From: Niveispirillum sp. SYP-B3756
GTDB lineage: Bacteria > Pseudomonadota > Alphaproteobacteria > Azospirillales > Azospirillaceae
Length of the DNA: 64,000 nt
Direction of reading: 5' to 3'
Assembly: GCF_009495745.1 (NCBI RefSeq)
Contig: NZ_WIDQ01000006.1
Coordinates: 248,001 to 312,000, forward strand
How positions within the stretch are numbered: the first letter of the stretch is position 1; the number at the start of each line of letters is the position of its first letter. Under the pieces are notes generated by a model. The model was not told where the DNA came from. It ran no database searches and saw only the letters and a list, made by a program, of their open reading frames with translations. This document shows positions 46,101-54,691 of the stretch, one piece after another. The position numbers and the translations under genes were made by a program.

Positions 46101-46439
46101 GCGCGGGGCCATTGGCCCGCGCGCGGGGTACCAGGTCAACTGGCGCGGGGCCCCGCCGCTGGCCGGGATGATGAAGACCTGTTCATCCCCGCCATATTGG
46201 CCGGTAAAGGCGATCCATTTGCCGTCGGGGGAGAATTTCGGGAAAAGTTCCAGCCCCGGACCGTTGGTCAACTGGCGGGCCGCCCCGCCATCGGTTGCGG
46301 CGATCCACAAATCCCCGGCATAGGAGAAGACCACCTGATTGCCGTGGATATCCGGGTAGCGCAGCAGCCGGGGCTGCCCCGCCTGGGCGATGCTGGCCAG
46401 CCCCAACATGGCGCATCCGGCCAGCAGCCAACCCTTCAT
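43185..46439 (-). CDS. Tricorn-like S41 serine peptidase
   Basis: 1084 residues, exported (MKGWLLAGCAMLGLASIAQAG). The N-terminal half is two beta-propeller-like arrays with repeated FSPDGKWIAF, WSPDGGRIAYFSD and WSPDGRYLAF blades; the C-terminal half holds a core with LNVSHAY (catalytic His), a PDZ-like domain, IIDIRGNTGGN, TMSDGDTM (nucleophile Ser) and GEGVTPDIEVD. Tricorn degrades peptides to di- to tetrapeptides. No good ribosome site precedes ATG 46439; TTG 46460 behind GGGAGAGG or ATG 46496 are alternatives. It follows the TonB receptor by about 100 bases, so it is probably under the same riboswitch. Confidence 0.9.
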   Translation of the reverse strand: MKGWLLAGCAMLGLASIAQAGQPRLLRYPDIHGNQVVFSYAGDLWIAATDGGAARQLTNGPGLELFPKFSPDGKWIAFTGQYGGDEQVFIIPASGGAPRQLTWYPARGPMAPRSGSDNQVTGWKPDGSAVLFRSFQDVPQATDSRLYTVSVDNGTVETLPMARSGSGAFSPDGKKLLFSPLFRDFRTWKRYQGGWAPDLYIADLQNLTLTNITNTPRTERDPMWTDKGIYYLSDQDGHMNLYQAGADGANPRKLTDFTEDGADFASADAAGDVVMQFGAGLRLYEAKTGKVRPLDIDVPATDVDRMPRLVGGTETLEWSALSPDGQHVAIISRGDIFIMQSDQQGAVVNLTHSPGAHDRDAAWSPDGGRIAYFSDASGDEEIWVVPAGGGTPRQVTKNSQTRYYRPVWSPDGAHVAVLDREGTLFSIDMTNGERRQVGSSKSWDLRQYEWSPDGRYLAYAELQPNDMRTLRIWDSRNGQAVTATDPAYDSGEPVWSPDGRYLAFLSVRDVNLQISETEWNFAATRQTRLYLLALQKDTPNPFPNGSPAGTEPDKGKDKAPESPPPVDMDGLADRLIPVPIGKDNYSDLNFGPGNSLLYRISDPASFGREGPSQGTLFALPLGKEKPNKITGDLMGYELDRHRQTILLRQGKADLRVAPISPGGLAGEPKRLELERINLRIDPPQEWAAVFNEAWRLYRDYFYDPGMHGHDWKAIGDHYRAMLPALGNRADLNYILGQMIGDLNVSHAYANGGDQDLPKRPDTGLLGARFTFDKAAGLWRITKVFEGDRADPLYRSPLNALGSKVRMGEFLLAIDGVPLDASTHPYQALAGKAGQVVELALGQSRNVERRLLVRTLRSEAPLLRHEERLAAQRLVEKLSGGRVGYVHISDMTSNGLTEFVKDWYGQLRKDGIIIDIRGNTGGNVSRMILERLLRPAFTRGFVRGVQQPQTYPWGGYTQVFTGEMAMLVSETTMSDGDTMAWTFKQTGRGPLIGKRTWGGVIGIGDLGPLLDGGSVTVPQYALAGPKGEWIVEGEGVTPDIEVDFDQPALRGEPDAQLVTAVQNVLSRIKGHPGDLGGPQPYPVKP

Positions 46440-46537
46440 GCGAATGTTCAACAGGCGCAAAACCCTCTCCCTGATCTTCTTTATCGCGCGAAGCATACCG
46501 GCGGCCAAGGCGGTGGCCGCCGGTTTTATAACCGACC

Positions 46538-49500
46538 TCAGAAGGTCTTGCCCAAGCGGAAGGTGATGGTGCGGCCCCGCAGGTCATACAGGTTGCTGGG
46601 GACCGAGCCGGTGCGATAGGTGAAACTGTCGGACCCCATCACCGGTGGCTTCTTGTCGAACATGTTGGTGACGCCAAGCTGGGCGAACATGTCCTCGACC
46701 AGTTGATATTTCACGCTGACATAATGGGTCATGTAGCTGCCGACTTTCAGCTTCTCCGTCACCTTCAGACAGTCATTACGGTTGCCGGGCTGGCTCCGCC
46801 CGGCATAGGCGTTGCAGTAGGTGAACAGATTACCATCTTCATAATATTTGGTGTCGTTGGTGGGGCCGATAAAGTTGAAGCCGTAGAAGCCGGTCCATTT
46901 GCCAACATTGATATTGGCTTCCACCCAGCCTGTGGTCTTTGGATTACCAGACAGGCCGTTGCGATCCTCGTAAGAGGTTTCGTCCCGGCGCAGCACGTTT
47001 TCCAGCACCCAGTTCCATTGCAGGTCAATGCCGAAGCTGCCGAAATCGGTTGGCTGGCGGAAATTGAGGGAGAGATCGATACCGCGCTGGTTCTGCCGGG
47101 CCAGATTGACCAGCCGGTCATCAACCGCCGTAATGGCGCGGGTCGTCGGGTCGCGGATGATCTTGGCGCAAAAGCTGTTACCAGGGAAAGTGGGGTTGTT
47201 GTAGCAGCGGTTAATGATGCTGCCCACGCCATAGGACGCCACCTCGTTATTGACGGCGATGCTGTAATAATCCACCGCGACGCTGAGATTGGCGAAGCTC
47301 GGCGTCAGTACGATGCCGATATTCTTGTTGCGGGAGGTTTCTGCCTCCAACTGCCCCCTGCCGCCGCCAGTCACGGCCGTGATGCCGGTATTGGACGGAT
47401 CAAAATCCGGTGCGAAGCCTTGGGCGGCGCAGTTGGCGGTGACCGTGGCGGTGGCACTGTCGCCATAACGCCTGCAGGGATCGAAATAAGAATAGAAGCT
47501 CAACTGGTTGGCCAGATAAAGCTCATAAAGCGAGGGCGCGCGGAAGGAGGTGCCGGTGCTGGCGCGCAGGGATATCCAGGAGGCAACCGTCCAGCCCAGG
47601 CCGGCCTTGTAAGTCTCATCCGACCCGAAGCTACGATATTTCGTGTAGCGGCCGGACCCGGTGAAGGTCAGCTTTTCCACCAGCGGCAGATCGGCCAGCA
47701 ACGGCACACCGATTTCCCCGAACAGTTCCTGTACCGTGTCGGAACCCTTGGTGATGCCGGCGGTGGAAGAGGCGAAGTAATTCCCATTGCGGGCATTGTA
47801 GCCCGGCGTATCGTTCAGATATTGATAGCGCAAGGCAAAGCCGGTGGCCACATCCAGCGGCCCGGCCGGCAGATCGAACAGCGATCCGGAAATGGAACCG
47901 TCAATACCGGCCTGATCGAACTTGGTGCGCCCGGTTTCCCGCCCCTGCAGAAAATCGCGTTCTTCCTGCGTCCAGTTCTGGTCCACTAAGAACCGCTTGG
48001 ACAGCCAGGGGATGGAAACGCAGTTGGCGGGGCCGGAAATGGTGATGCGTGCGGGATCGCAGGCCACGCCCGGCGCCGTGGCGGCGTCCAACCGGTCATT
48101 ATAGAAGAAATCGCTGCTGTAACGGCCATCGGACCGGCCGGCATGGCCGGAAACATCCCAGGACCATTTGTTATTGAGCAGCGGCATGTCCAGCGTGCCG
48201 CGCAGACCGCCGATGGCCTGACCGTAATTCACCGTCTGGCGCTGATATTGCCCCATATTCATCTGTGGCTGCACCAGCCCGTTCGATGACCCGTCGCTGG
48301 CCTGGATCAGGCCTTTTGCCACCGTATTATTAGGGTTGGTCGGGGACAGCAGCGGATAGAGGAACTGCCAGGTGTCGGAGGAGGAGACGCGCCGGTTCAG
48401 CAGCAGATTGCCATAGGCTTCCACATCATTGCTGACCTGATAGGCGCCGGAGATATAGAGGCTGCCGGTTTCCAGCGGGGAGATGCTGTCGGCATTCTGA
48501 TAGGCGGGGCTGTCGCTGGTGCCGTAGGTATAGGTCTCTGGATAGCCACCACGGGCCGCGCGCACCCAATCCGGCAGGCTGGCACGCAGTCCCAGTGCAG
48601 AGGCCGGATAGGCGGGGTTGCCAGGCGTCGGGTCATACTGGAACCAGCCGCCATAGATACCGTAGTCAAAGAAAATGCCGGTCGGGTTCAGGTTGCGGCA
48701 TTTGATATTGCCACTTGCATCCAGCAGATCGGCGCGCTGGCCGGTGGCGGCATCAAAGACATAATCCTGGGCGCAGGATGTGCGGGACCGCTGGCGGTTC
48801 TTCAGGGATTCCTGGCGGCGATATTCCGCACCGATATTGATGTAACCGTCGCCATAATCCTTGCCCCAGAACAGGGAGCCCTGGACGTAATTAGCCCCGC
48901 CATGCTGGGTGACATTGCTATCCAGGGCCATTTCCAGCCCGGCCGAGGCACGGCGGGGGATGATATTGACCACGCCGGCAATGGCGTCGGACCCGTAGAT
49001 GGAGGAGGCGCCGCCCGTCAGCACCTCCACCCGATCGATAATGGAAGAGGGAATGGTGTTCAGGTCGACCTGCCCGACCCGGCTGCCGGTGCCGGCCGGC
49101 GTCAGCCGGTGGCCATTCAGCATCACCAGCGTGCGCCCTGCGCCCAGATTGCGCAGGCCGATGGTCTGGGCATTGTTGCCGCCATCCACCACCATGCCGC
49201 CCGCCCCAGTGGCAGACAGGCGGTTGTTGATCTGCTGCGATCCCATGGCCGCCACAGCGCGATTGATGATGCTGGCCGTATCGAAGGCACCGGCATTGCG
49301 GGCCATCTCTGCCTTGATCACCTGCACCTGGGTGGGGCTGTTATATTCCGAACTGAGCCGGGAACCGGTGACGACAATTTCATCCAGTTCATCCGTATCG
49401 GTGACGGATGAGGCGGCGGGCACGGTTTCGGCTGGCGTCGGCGTGGCCGGTGCTGTCAGCAAATTGGTGTCGGCCGGCTGTGCCAGGGCAGCAGCGGACA

Positions 49501-49558
49501 ATAAAAGACTGATCGCGGAACCGCTGCCCAGCAGCGCCGCCTTGAGAATCCTGTTCAT
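46538..49558 (-). CDS. TonB-dependent receptor under a glycine riboswitch
   Basis: 1006 residues. Signal peptide MNRILKAALLGSGSAISLLL... to ALAQPADT; TonB-box-like DELDEIVVTGSRLSS; plug with LGAGRTLVMLNGHRLTPAG, IPSSIIDRVEVLTGGASSIYGSDAIAGVVNII, a form typical of large peptide/glycan receptors of sphingomonads and xanthomonads; barrel ends RTITFRLGKTF. ATG 49558 has AGGGAAG upstream. A tandem glycine riboswitch lies about 225 bases upstream on the same strand with no gene between, and a tricorn-like peptidase follows, so peptides or a glycine-rich substrate are the likely cargo (inference). Confidence 0.88.
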   Translation of the reverse strand: MNRILKAALLGSGSAISLLLSAAALAQPADTNLLTAPATPTPAETVPAASSVTDTDELDEIVVTGSRLSSEYNSPTQVQVIKAEMARNAGAFDTASIINRAVAAMGSQQINNRLSATGAGGMVVDGGNNAQTIGLRNLGAGRTLVMLNGHRLTPAGTGSRVGQVDLNTIPSSIIDRVEVLTGGASSIYGSDAIAGVVNIIPRRASAGLEMALDSNVTQHGGANYVQGSLFWGKDYGDGYINIGAEYRRQESLKNRQRSRTSCAQDYVFDAATGQRADLLDASGNIKCRNLNPTGIFFDYGIYGGWFQYDPTPGNPAYPASALGLRASLPDWVRAARGGYPETYTYGTSDSPAYQNADSISPLETGSLYISGAYQVSNDVEAYGNLLLNRRVSSSDTWQFLYPLLSPTNPNNTVAKGLIQASDGSSNGLVQPQMNMGQYQRQTVNYGQAIGGLRGTLDMPLLNNKWSWDVSGHAGRSDGRYSSDFFYNDRLDAATAPGVACDPARITISGPANCVSIPWLSKRFLVDQNWTQEERDFLQGRETGRTKFDQAGIDGSISGSLFDLPAGPLDVATGFALRYQYLNDTPGYNARNGNYFASSTAGITKGSDTVQELFGEIGVPLLADLPLVEKLTFTGSGRYTKYRSFGSDETYKAGLGWTVASWISLRASTGTSFRAPSLYELYLANQLSFYSYFDPCRRYGDSATATVTANCAAQGFAPDFDPSNTGITAVTGGGRGQLEAETSRNKNIGIVLTPSFANLSVAVDYYSIAVNNEVASYGVGSIINRCYNNPTFPGNSFCAKIIRDPTTRAITAVDDRLVNLARQNQRGIDLSLNFRQPTDFGSFGIDLQWNWVLENVLRRDETSYEDRNGLSGNPKTTGWVEANINVGKWTGFYGFNFIGPTNDTKYYEDGNLFTYCNAYAGRSQPGNRNDCLKVTEKLKVGSYMTHYVSVKYQLVEDMFAQLGVTNMFDKKPPVMGSDSFTYRTGSVPSNLYDLRGRTITFRLGKTF

Positions 49559-49780
49559 TTTGCTTCCCTGCTCGCGCATCCCGCCGATCATTGTGCAAAG
49601 GGCGCAGCTTTCCCGTTGCCGACCGCTGACGGGTGGCATGGAAACGGCGTTCCCTGCCGTCGGCAGGTCATGCTGATGTGAGTGTCTGTGAGGAGTGGGC
49701 GCCCGCAATCCGGGCGTCAGGGATTAACTGGTGATGGACATGGCTGCGCCCCCAAAGCGGTTTCAGTGCTTCTCGGCGCC

Positions 49781-49943
49781 CCATCTGTTTTTTTGCCTGA
49801 GAGTATTACCCCGTCGGCGGACGGCCTGCCGCAGCTTCCGTCACTTTCCAGATTGTAATCCCGAGACACATGGTCCGTTTGCCTGAGAGTTTCCGGGGCG
49901 GTTGCTCCTTCGGCGCCGGCGCGGGGCCGGTCTCTCCCATGTG
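49781..49943 (-). promoter_or_regulatory. Tandem glycine riboswitch
   Basis: Read on the minus strand. Aptamer 1 (49867-49943): P1 arms cacatgg/ccatgtg, ggagagacc, gccgaaggagcaa, then actctcaggcaaacggac, the conserved gcvT-motif core in order. Aptamer 2 (about 49781-49853): P1 arms atctgg/cagat, variant gccgacggggtaa, then actctcaggcaaa. The two are separated by a short linker, as in cooperative tandem glycine switches. Aptamer 2 departs from the usual ggagag (ggaaag) and ccgaagg (ccgacgg). Downstream, before the receptor start, a gcgcc.../...gggcgc hairpin could be part of the expression platform; no U-tract terminator is obvious. Confidence 0.93.
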
Positions 49944-50366
49944 CTCCTGCTAACGGGTTTCAAGGTGGCTTAGCGAATGATGCGCTGTCAAGCCACGCTG
50001 TGTAATGAAACAAGCTAACGCACTATCGGATCGCAATAAAGGGAGAGGGGGCTTCTGCGCACCGCAACATAGGCGGGCTGCGGGTTCCCTCTCATACAGC
50101 CGTCTGTTTGGGTGTCTGGGTCGAACATGTGGCAGATTGTCGCATGATCGGGGGCAATTGAATGAGTGGCGGCGGGATCAGAATCACTCGCATCCCCCAA
50201 ACATAATCACATGAAAAATACCGTATAATTTTTACCTGCCGCTCTGCCTGTCATATGCAGGCTGCGCGGGCGGCAAGAAAGGGTTTCGTATACGATGATC
50301 CTATATTACCGTGCCCAAGCCTTCCTGGCAGATGGGGGCCAGAGGATGAAAAGGGAGCTTATCTTA
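49944..50366. other. Intergenic stretch without supported gene
   Basis: Region upstream of the riboswitch, presumably holding its promoter on the minus strand. It contains only short open frames without family similarity or ribosome sites; the AT-rich part near 50170-50250 has nothing I can name. Confidence 0.5.
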
Positions 50367-50517
50367 TAATACCAGCGGCATGAAATCTTGACCGTTGGTC
50401 AATCTTTCCTGCCCCTTAGTCGCCGGCGCCAGCATCCGCTGGCTTGGCTACGCCGCATGAGCGGCGCGGCGGCGGTCGCCACCGTACCAACGGTCATGAA
50501 TTATGACCGTTGGTATA
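50367..50517. repeat. 151-bp dispersed repeat element, copy 2
   Basis: Partner of 25506-25656: same length, same ends (taataccagcggc ... gaccgttggtata), identical internal block gccggcgccagcatccgctg and identical taccaacggtcatgaattatg. The first hairpin is more decayed than in copy 1. Confidence 0.85.
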
Positions 50518-50581
50518 ATCAGAAATAATAGCGCTGTATGCATGAGGAAACGCCCGGTGTTTCCATACTGATCATTTGAAA

Positions 50582-50625
50582 GTAACAAAGAAGACTCCCC
50601 GCCCATCCCCGGGGGATGGGCGGGG
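50582..50625 (-). terminator. Intrinsic terminator after the S46 peptidase
   Basis: ccccgcccatcccc (50597-50610) and ggggatgggcgggg (50612-50625) form a long GC-rich hairpin; on the minus strand it is followed by agtcttctttgtt. Confidence 0.7.
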
Positions 50626-50634
50626 GCAGGGATA

Positions 50635-52713
50635 TCACTTCACCCCCAGCTCCTTGATCAACTGGTCGGCACCATAGACGTTGCGCAGAGCTTCCGTCAT
50701 ACCGCGCACATCCACCATCACCGTACGGTTGCGCTTGGGCTCATAGCCATAGTCGCCCGACAGGCTGTGGATATTGCCGTCGAACACCAGGCCGATCACC
50801 TCCGCCTTGCTGTTCAGCGCCGGGGAGCCGGAATTGCCGCCAATAATGTCATTGGTGGTCACGGCATCGAACGGCGTGGACATGTTGACCTTGCCCTTGG
50901 CCTGATCCCAGCGGGTCGGCAGGTCGAACGGGGCGGCACCGGTGTCGCGCTCAAACGCACCGGCGAAGGTGGTGTAGGGTTCCACCTGATGGCCGTCCAG
51001 CTCCTCCCAGCCCTGCACCTTGCCGTAGGACAGGCGCAGCGAGAAGGTAGCGTCGGGATAGACGCTGTCGCCATAGATGGCGAAGCGGGCCTTGGCGATG
51101 CGGGCCTGGGCCTGCTCCACTGGGGCTTCCACCTCATCTTCCACGGCCTTGCGGCTGGCGCGGGCGGCCGGATCGATGGCCTTCAGCAGCTTGATCAGCG
51201 GATCGTCGGACGCATCAATGGCGGCCTTGCCGCCTTCGAACAGGCGCAGACGTTCCGCCGGGTCGGACAGTTTGCTGGCCGTGATGGCGGCATTGGCCAC
51301 CTGATCGGGCGACTGCTTGCCCAGCACCGCCTTGACGATGGCATCGTCCGGGCCGAACGCCTCCCGCAGCTTGGTCAGGGAGAAGGACAGCATGGCGATT
51401 TCCAGATCCTTATGGACCGGGGCCGGATTGGACAGGCGCTGCTTCAGGGCCGGCAGGCGGGCATCGCTGAATTCCCGCAGACGGTCATTATTGGCCAGCT
51501 TGCTTTCATCGGCGGCACGCAGCAGCGAACGGGCAAAGCCCGCCAGATCGCTGTCAAAGGCGCGCATCCGTTCCAGCATCACATAGCGCGGAAACAACTG
51601 GGCGTAGCGGTCCTGTGCCTTGGCGATCACCTCGAACGCATCACCCACCTCGGCCGCCAGCTTGGGATCGGCGGCGATCTTGGCCCGCAGCTCCTGTTCG
51701 GCCTTCACCTTGGCGCCGAAGAATTCCTTGTCGGCCAGGGCCTGCTGGCGGCCATGCCAGACCTTGATGCCATTTTCGGTATGGGCCAGCGGCTCGAACG
51801 CCTCACGGCGGCGATCAGCATTCTCCCGCCCGAATTCGATCAGGCGGCCGCGACGCTCCTGCGCATAGAACAGGTAGGAGGTGGCCACCTCATCCCGCAC
51901 GAATTCCAGCTCGGCGATGGTGCGCTGGCGGGAGGTGGAGCCGGGATGGCCGGAAACGAAGGTGGCTTCACCCGGCTTGGTGCCCTGCTTGGACCATTTG
52001 AAATGGTTGGGGCTCTTCAACGGCTTGCCGTCAGCGCCATAGACGCGCAGCAGCGACATGTCCAGGCAGTAGCGCGGGAAGTTGAAATTGTCCGGGTCGC
52101 CGCCAAAGGCGGCGATGCCGGCCTCCGGCGCGAAGGCCAGCCGCACATCCTGATAACGCTGATACTTATAGAGATTATAGCGGCCGCCCTGATAGAGGGT
52201 CACCACGTCGCAACGCAGCGCGGCATCGTTGCCGGCGCATTCCTTTTCGATCTGGGTCAGCGCGGCGCGGCGGGCATTGGCGAAATCCTGCCCGTTCTTG
52301 CCGGCGGTCGCCTTGTTCACCTTGTCGGTAACGTCGATGATATCGGTCAACTGGTTGACCTCGATCCCGGCGCACTTGCGCTCATCGGCGCGGTCCTTGG
52401 CCAGGAAGCCGTTGGCCTGCACGTCATCATTGGCGCTGGACAGTTCGGCCACGCAGTCGGCGACGCAGTGGTGATTGGTCATCACCAGCCCTTCGCCGGA
52501 CACGAAGCTGCCGGAGCAGCCGCCGGCCAGACGCACCGAGGAAAGCTGCACCTTCTTCAGCCAGGCCGGGTCCGGCGTGAAGCCGGTGGCCTTGGCGATT
52601 GCCGCTGTCGGCACATTGTCCAGCGTCCACATGCCTTCATCGGCATGGGCGACACCCACCATCAAGGCGATCGTCGCGGCGGTCGTTGCCGCGAGGCGCA
52701 TCGGCTTCACCAT
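50635..52713 (-). CDS. S46-family dipeptidyl peptidase (DPP7/DPP11-like)
   Basis: 692 residues with signal peptide (to VAHADEG). S46 signature: GGCSGSFVSGEGLVMTNHHCV (65-84) with the catalytic His, PDNFNFPRYCLDMSLLRVY, and the nucleophile serine in GGNSGSPALN near residue 620. These periplasmic enzymes release dipeptides from peptide N-termini. ATG 52713 follows CAGGAAC; the open frame extends upstream without signal-peptide logic. It has its own terminator and is separated from the riboswitch unit by about 700 bases, but shares the peptide-utilisation theme. Confidence 0.93.
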   Translation of the reverse strand: MVKPMRLAATTAATIALMVGVAHADEGMWTLDNVPTAAIAKATGFTPDPAWLKKVQLSSVRLAGGCSGSFVSGEGLVMTNHHCVADCVAELSSANDDVQANGFLAKDRADERKCAGIEVNQLTDIIDVTDKVNKATAGKNGQDFANARRAALTQIEKECAGNDAALRCDVVTLYQGGRYNLYKYQRYQDVRLAFAPEAGIAAFGGDPDNFNFPRYCLDMSLLRVYGADGKPLKSPNHFKWSKQGTKPGEATFVSGHPGSTSRQRTIAELEFVRDEVATSYLFYAQERRGRLIEFGRENADRRREAFEPLAHTENGIKVWHGRQQALADKEFFGAKVKAEQELRAKIAADPKLAAEVGDAFEVIAKAQDRYAQLFPRYVMLERMRAFDSDLAGFARSLLRAADESKLANNDRLREFSDARLPALKQRLSNPAPVHKDLEIAMLSFSLTKLREAFGPDDAIVKAVLGKQSPDQVANAAITASKLSDPAERLRLFEGGKAAIDASDDPLIKLLKAIDPAARASRKAVEDEVEAPVEQAQARIAKARFAIYGDSVYPDATFSLRLSYGKVQGWEELDGHQVEPYTTFAGAFERDTGAAPFDLPTRWDQAKGKVNMSTPFDAVTTNDIIGGNSGSPALNSKAEVIGLVFDGNIHSLSGDYGYEPKRNRTVMVDVRGMTEALRNVYGADQLIKELGVK

Positions 52714-52839
52714 GGATTTGGTTCCTGTTCTTTTTCGCGTTGGATTGCATTGCCCGCGCCCGTGCCGGCGCGTGACGGGCGCAACCATGCGCCCGCCTGT
52801 TGCGGCGGTCAACCGGCTGTGCCAAATGGCCCTATCGGG

Positions 52840-53502
52840 TTAACTATTCGCGGCCCGACGGCGCATGAAATCATCCAGGGCGTCGGTCATCTCGGCGATC
52901 AGCTTGGCCCCCATCGGGTCGCCATTGGCATGGTCCCACACCGCGCCCAGCTTGGGATGATTTTCAAACACATCCATCACCCCGAAGGCCGGCAGGAATT
53001 TCTGCAGGAAGAAGCAGGCGGGCACGACGGCGCAATCGGCCAGGGTGAAGGCATCGCCCATGCACCAGGGGGCGGCTTCGATAAAGGTTTCCAACCCATC
53101 CAGCCCGCGCCGCAGCTCCGCCCGCTTTTCCGCCACCAGCGCGGCATCGCGGTTGATCGGGTTCATCTGGCCCAGCAGGCCCAGCAAGGCCGGTAGTACA
53201 TAAAGATCAATGGCGCGGCTGATGATACGGGCGCGGGCACGCGCCACATCATTGCCGGGCAGAATCTTCTTTTCCGGGAACCGTTCGTCCAGGAATTCAC
53301 AGATGACTTCGGACTCGATGATACTGGCATCGCCGGCATCCAGGGCCGGCATCTTGCCATAGGGATTGATGGCCAGATATTCGGGCGATTTCAACCCCAC
53401 GCCGGGTGGCGGTACCAGGGGAATGTCCAATCCCTTGAAGCGGATGGCCAGGACCACCCGGGTCACATAGGGGCTGAGCAACGCGCCATAGAGCTTCATC
53501 AC
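52840..53502 (-). CDS. Glutathione S-transferase family protein
   Basis: 220 residues. Thioredoxin-like N-terminal domain MKLYGALLSPYVTRVVLAIRFKGLD with NPYGKMPALDAGDASIIESEVICEFLDERFP (~47-76), which contains the cis-Pro and the glutathione-binding ES pair, then an all-helical C-terminal domain with GDAFTLADCAV. Conjugating or detoxifying role; substrate unknown. Gene stands alone on the minus strand, about 125 bases upstream of the S46 peptidase gene. Confidence 0.9.
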   Translation of the reverse strand: MMKLYGALLSPYVTRVVLAIRFKGLDIPLVPPPGVGLKSPEYLAINPYGKMPALDAGDASIIESEVICEFLDERFPEKKILPGNDVARARARIISRAIDLYVLPALLGLLGQMNPINRDAALVAEKRAELRRGLDGLETFIEAAPWCMGDAFTLADCAVVPACFFLQKFLPAFGVMDVFENHPKLGAVWDHANGDPMGAKLIAEMTDALDDFMRRRAANS

Positions 53503-53702
53503 ACCACATCTCCGGGCAAGGCCCGGCGGGTCGCCGGGCGGCCGAATTGCATTTCCTGCCGCCTACATAGCGCGGTCCTGTCCCCGACGGTAGCGCCCAA
53601 CTGCGTCCCTGCCAATGTTGCATCCGCGTCATCGGCGGTTTGGGAACCTGATTGGCGCCCCGGCTGTTATCATAAGCGGGGAAAAGCCAGGGGCAGGGGG
53701 AT

Positions 53703-54617
53703 ATGGGCATTCTTACCGTCACGCACAAAACCACCTATGATTATGCCAATCCGGTGGTACTGGGACCGCACCGCATGATGTTCCGTCCCCGCGACAGCCA
53801 TGATCTGCGGCTGCTGGAAACCGGGCTGGTGATGGAACCAGCCCCCAGCGATCTGCGCTGGATGCATGATGTGTTCGGCAACTCGGTGGCGCTGGCCCGG
53901 TTCGATGGCATCAGCGCCAGCCGGCTGACCATCGAAAGCCGGATCGTGCTGGAACAGTTCCCGGCCGGCCCGGGTGATTTTGCCCTGGAAGATCATGCCC
54001 GCCATTACCCGTTCAGCTATGACGCGGCCGAGGTGCCGGATCTGGGCCGCACCATGGAGCGCCATTATCCGGACCCCGACCATAAGGTGGATGAATGGGC
54101 CCGCCAATTCGTGCGGGCGGAGCCGGGCAGCGACGGGCTGGTGGACACCCTGCCCATGCTGCGGGCTATGACGGCCGCTATTCGCGGCGGTTTCACCTAT
54201 CAGTCGCGCGACGCGGAAGGCACGCAAAGCCCGGTTGAGACGCTGGAGCGTGGCAGCGGTTCCTGCCGGGATTTCGCCCTGCTGATGATGGAGGCGGCGC
54301 GCAGCCTGGGTTTCGCCGCCCGCTTTGTCAGCGGCTATCTCTATGATCCCGTCGCCGATGGGGCTGGGGATGTGGCCGTTGGGGCCGGGGCCACCCATGC
54401 CTGGATGCAGGTCTATCTGCCCGGTGCCGGCTGGGTGGAGTTCGACCCCACAAATGGCATTGCCGGCGGACGCAACCTGATCCGGGTGGCAGTGACACGG
54501 GACGCCAGCCAAGCGGTACCGCTGGCCGGGCAATGGACGGGGGCACCCGCCGACTATCGGGGTATGACGGTCTCGGTCAACGTGACGGCGGGGCGGTCGG
54601 CCGATGCCGGTGGCTGA
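53703..54617 (+). CDS. Transglutaminase-like cysteine protease
   Basis: 304 residues. Bacterial transglutaminase-like N-terminal beta domain (LTVTHKTTYDYANPVVLGPHRMMFRPR) and core with Cys188 in GSCRDFALL, His232 in THAWMQVYLPGAGWVEFDPTN and Asp248. The triad is complete. No signal peptide. Often found in clusters with a circularly permuted ATP-grasp and alpha-E protein, but those partners are absent here, so its substrate is unknown. Confidence 0.9.
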   Translation: MGILTVTHKTTYDYANPVVLGPHRMMFRPRDSHDLRLLETGLVMEPAPSDLRWMHDVFGNSVALARFDGISASRLTIESRIVLEQFPAGPGDFALEDHARHYPFSYDAAEVPDLGRTMERHYPDPDHKVDEWARQFVRAEPGSDGLVDTLPMLRAMTAAIRGGFTYQSRDAEGTQSPVETLERGSGSCRDFALLMMEAARSLGFAARFVSGYLYDPVADGAGDVAVGAGATHAWMQVYLPGAGWVEFDPTNGIAGGRNLIRVAVTRDASQAVPLAGQWTGAPADYRGMTVSVNVTAGRSADAGG

Positions 54618-54691
54618 CAGCAGCCTTGACCTCGCCTTGTCCGGCGGGCGATCAAGGGAACCATTCCCACCGTCACGCGGAGTTCTTCCTG

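Noticed and set aside
50005-50214. Possible 69-codon gene upstream of the riboswitch
   Set aside because: No ribosome site or similarity, and its composition is like the surrounding non-coding DNA.
50767-53196. Open frame of 809 codons on the plus strand
   Set aside because: Antisense to the S46 peptidase and GST genes; no domain or ribosome site.
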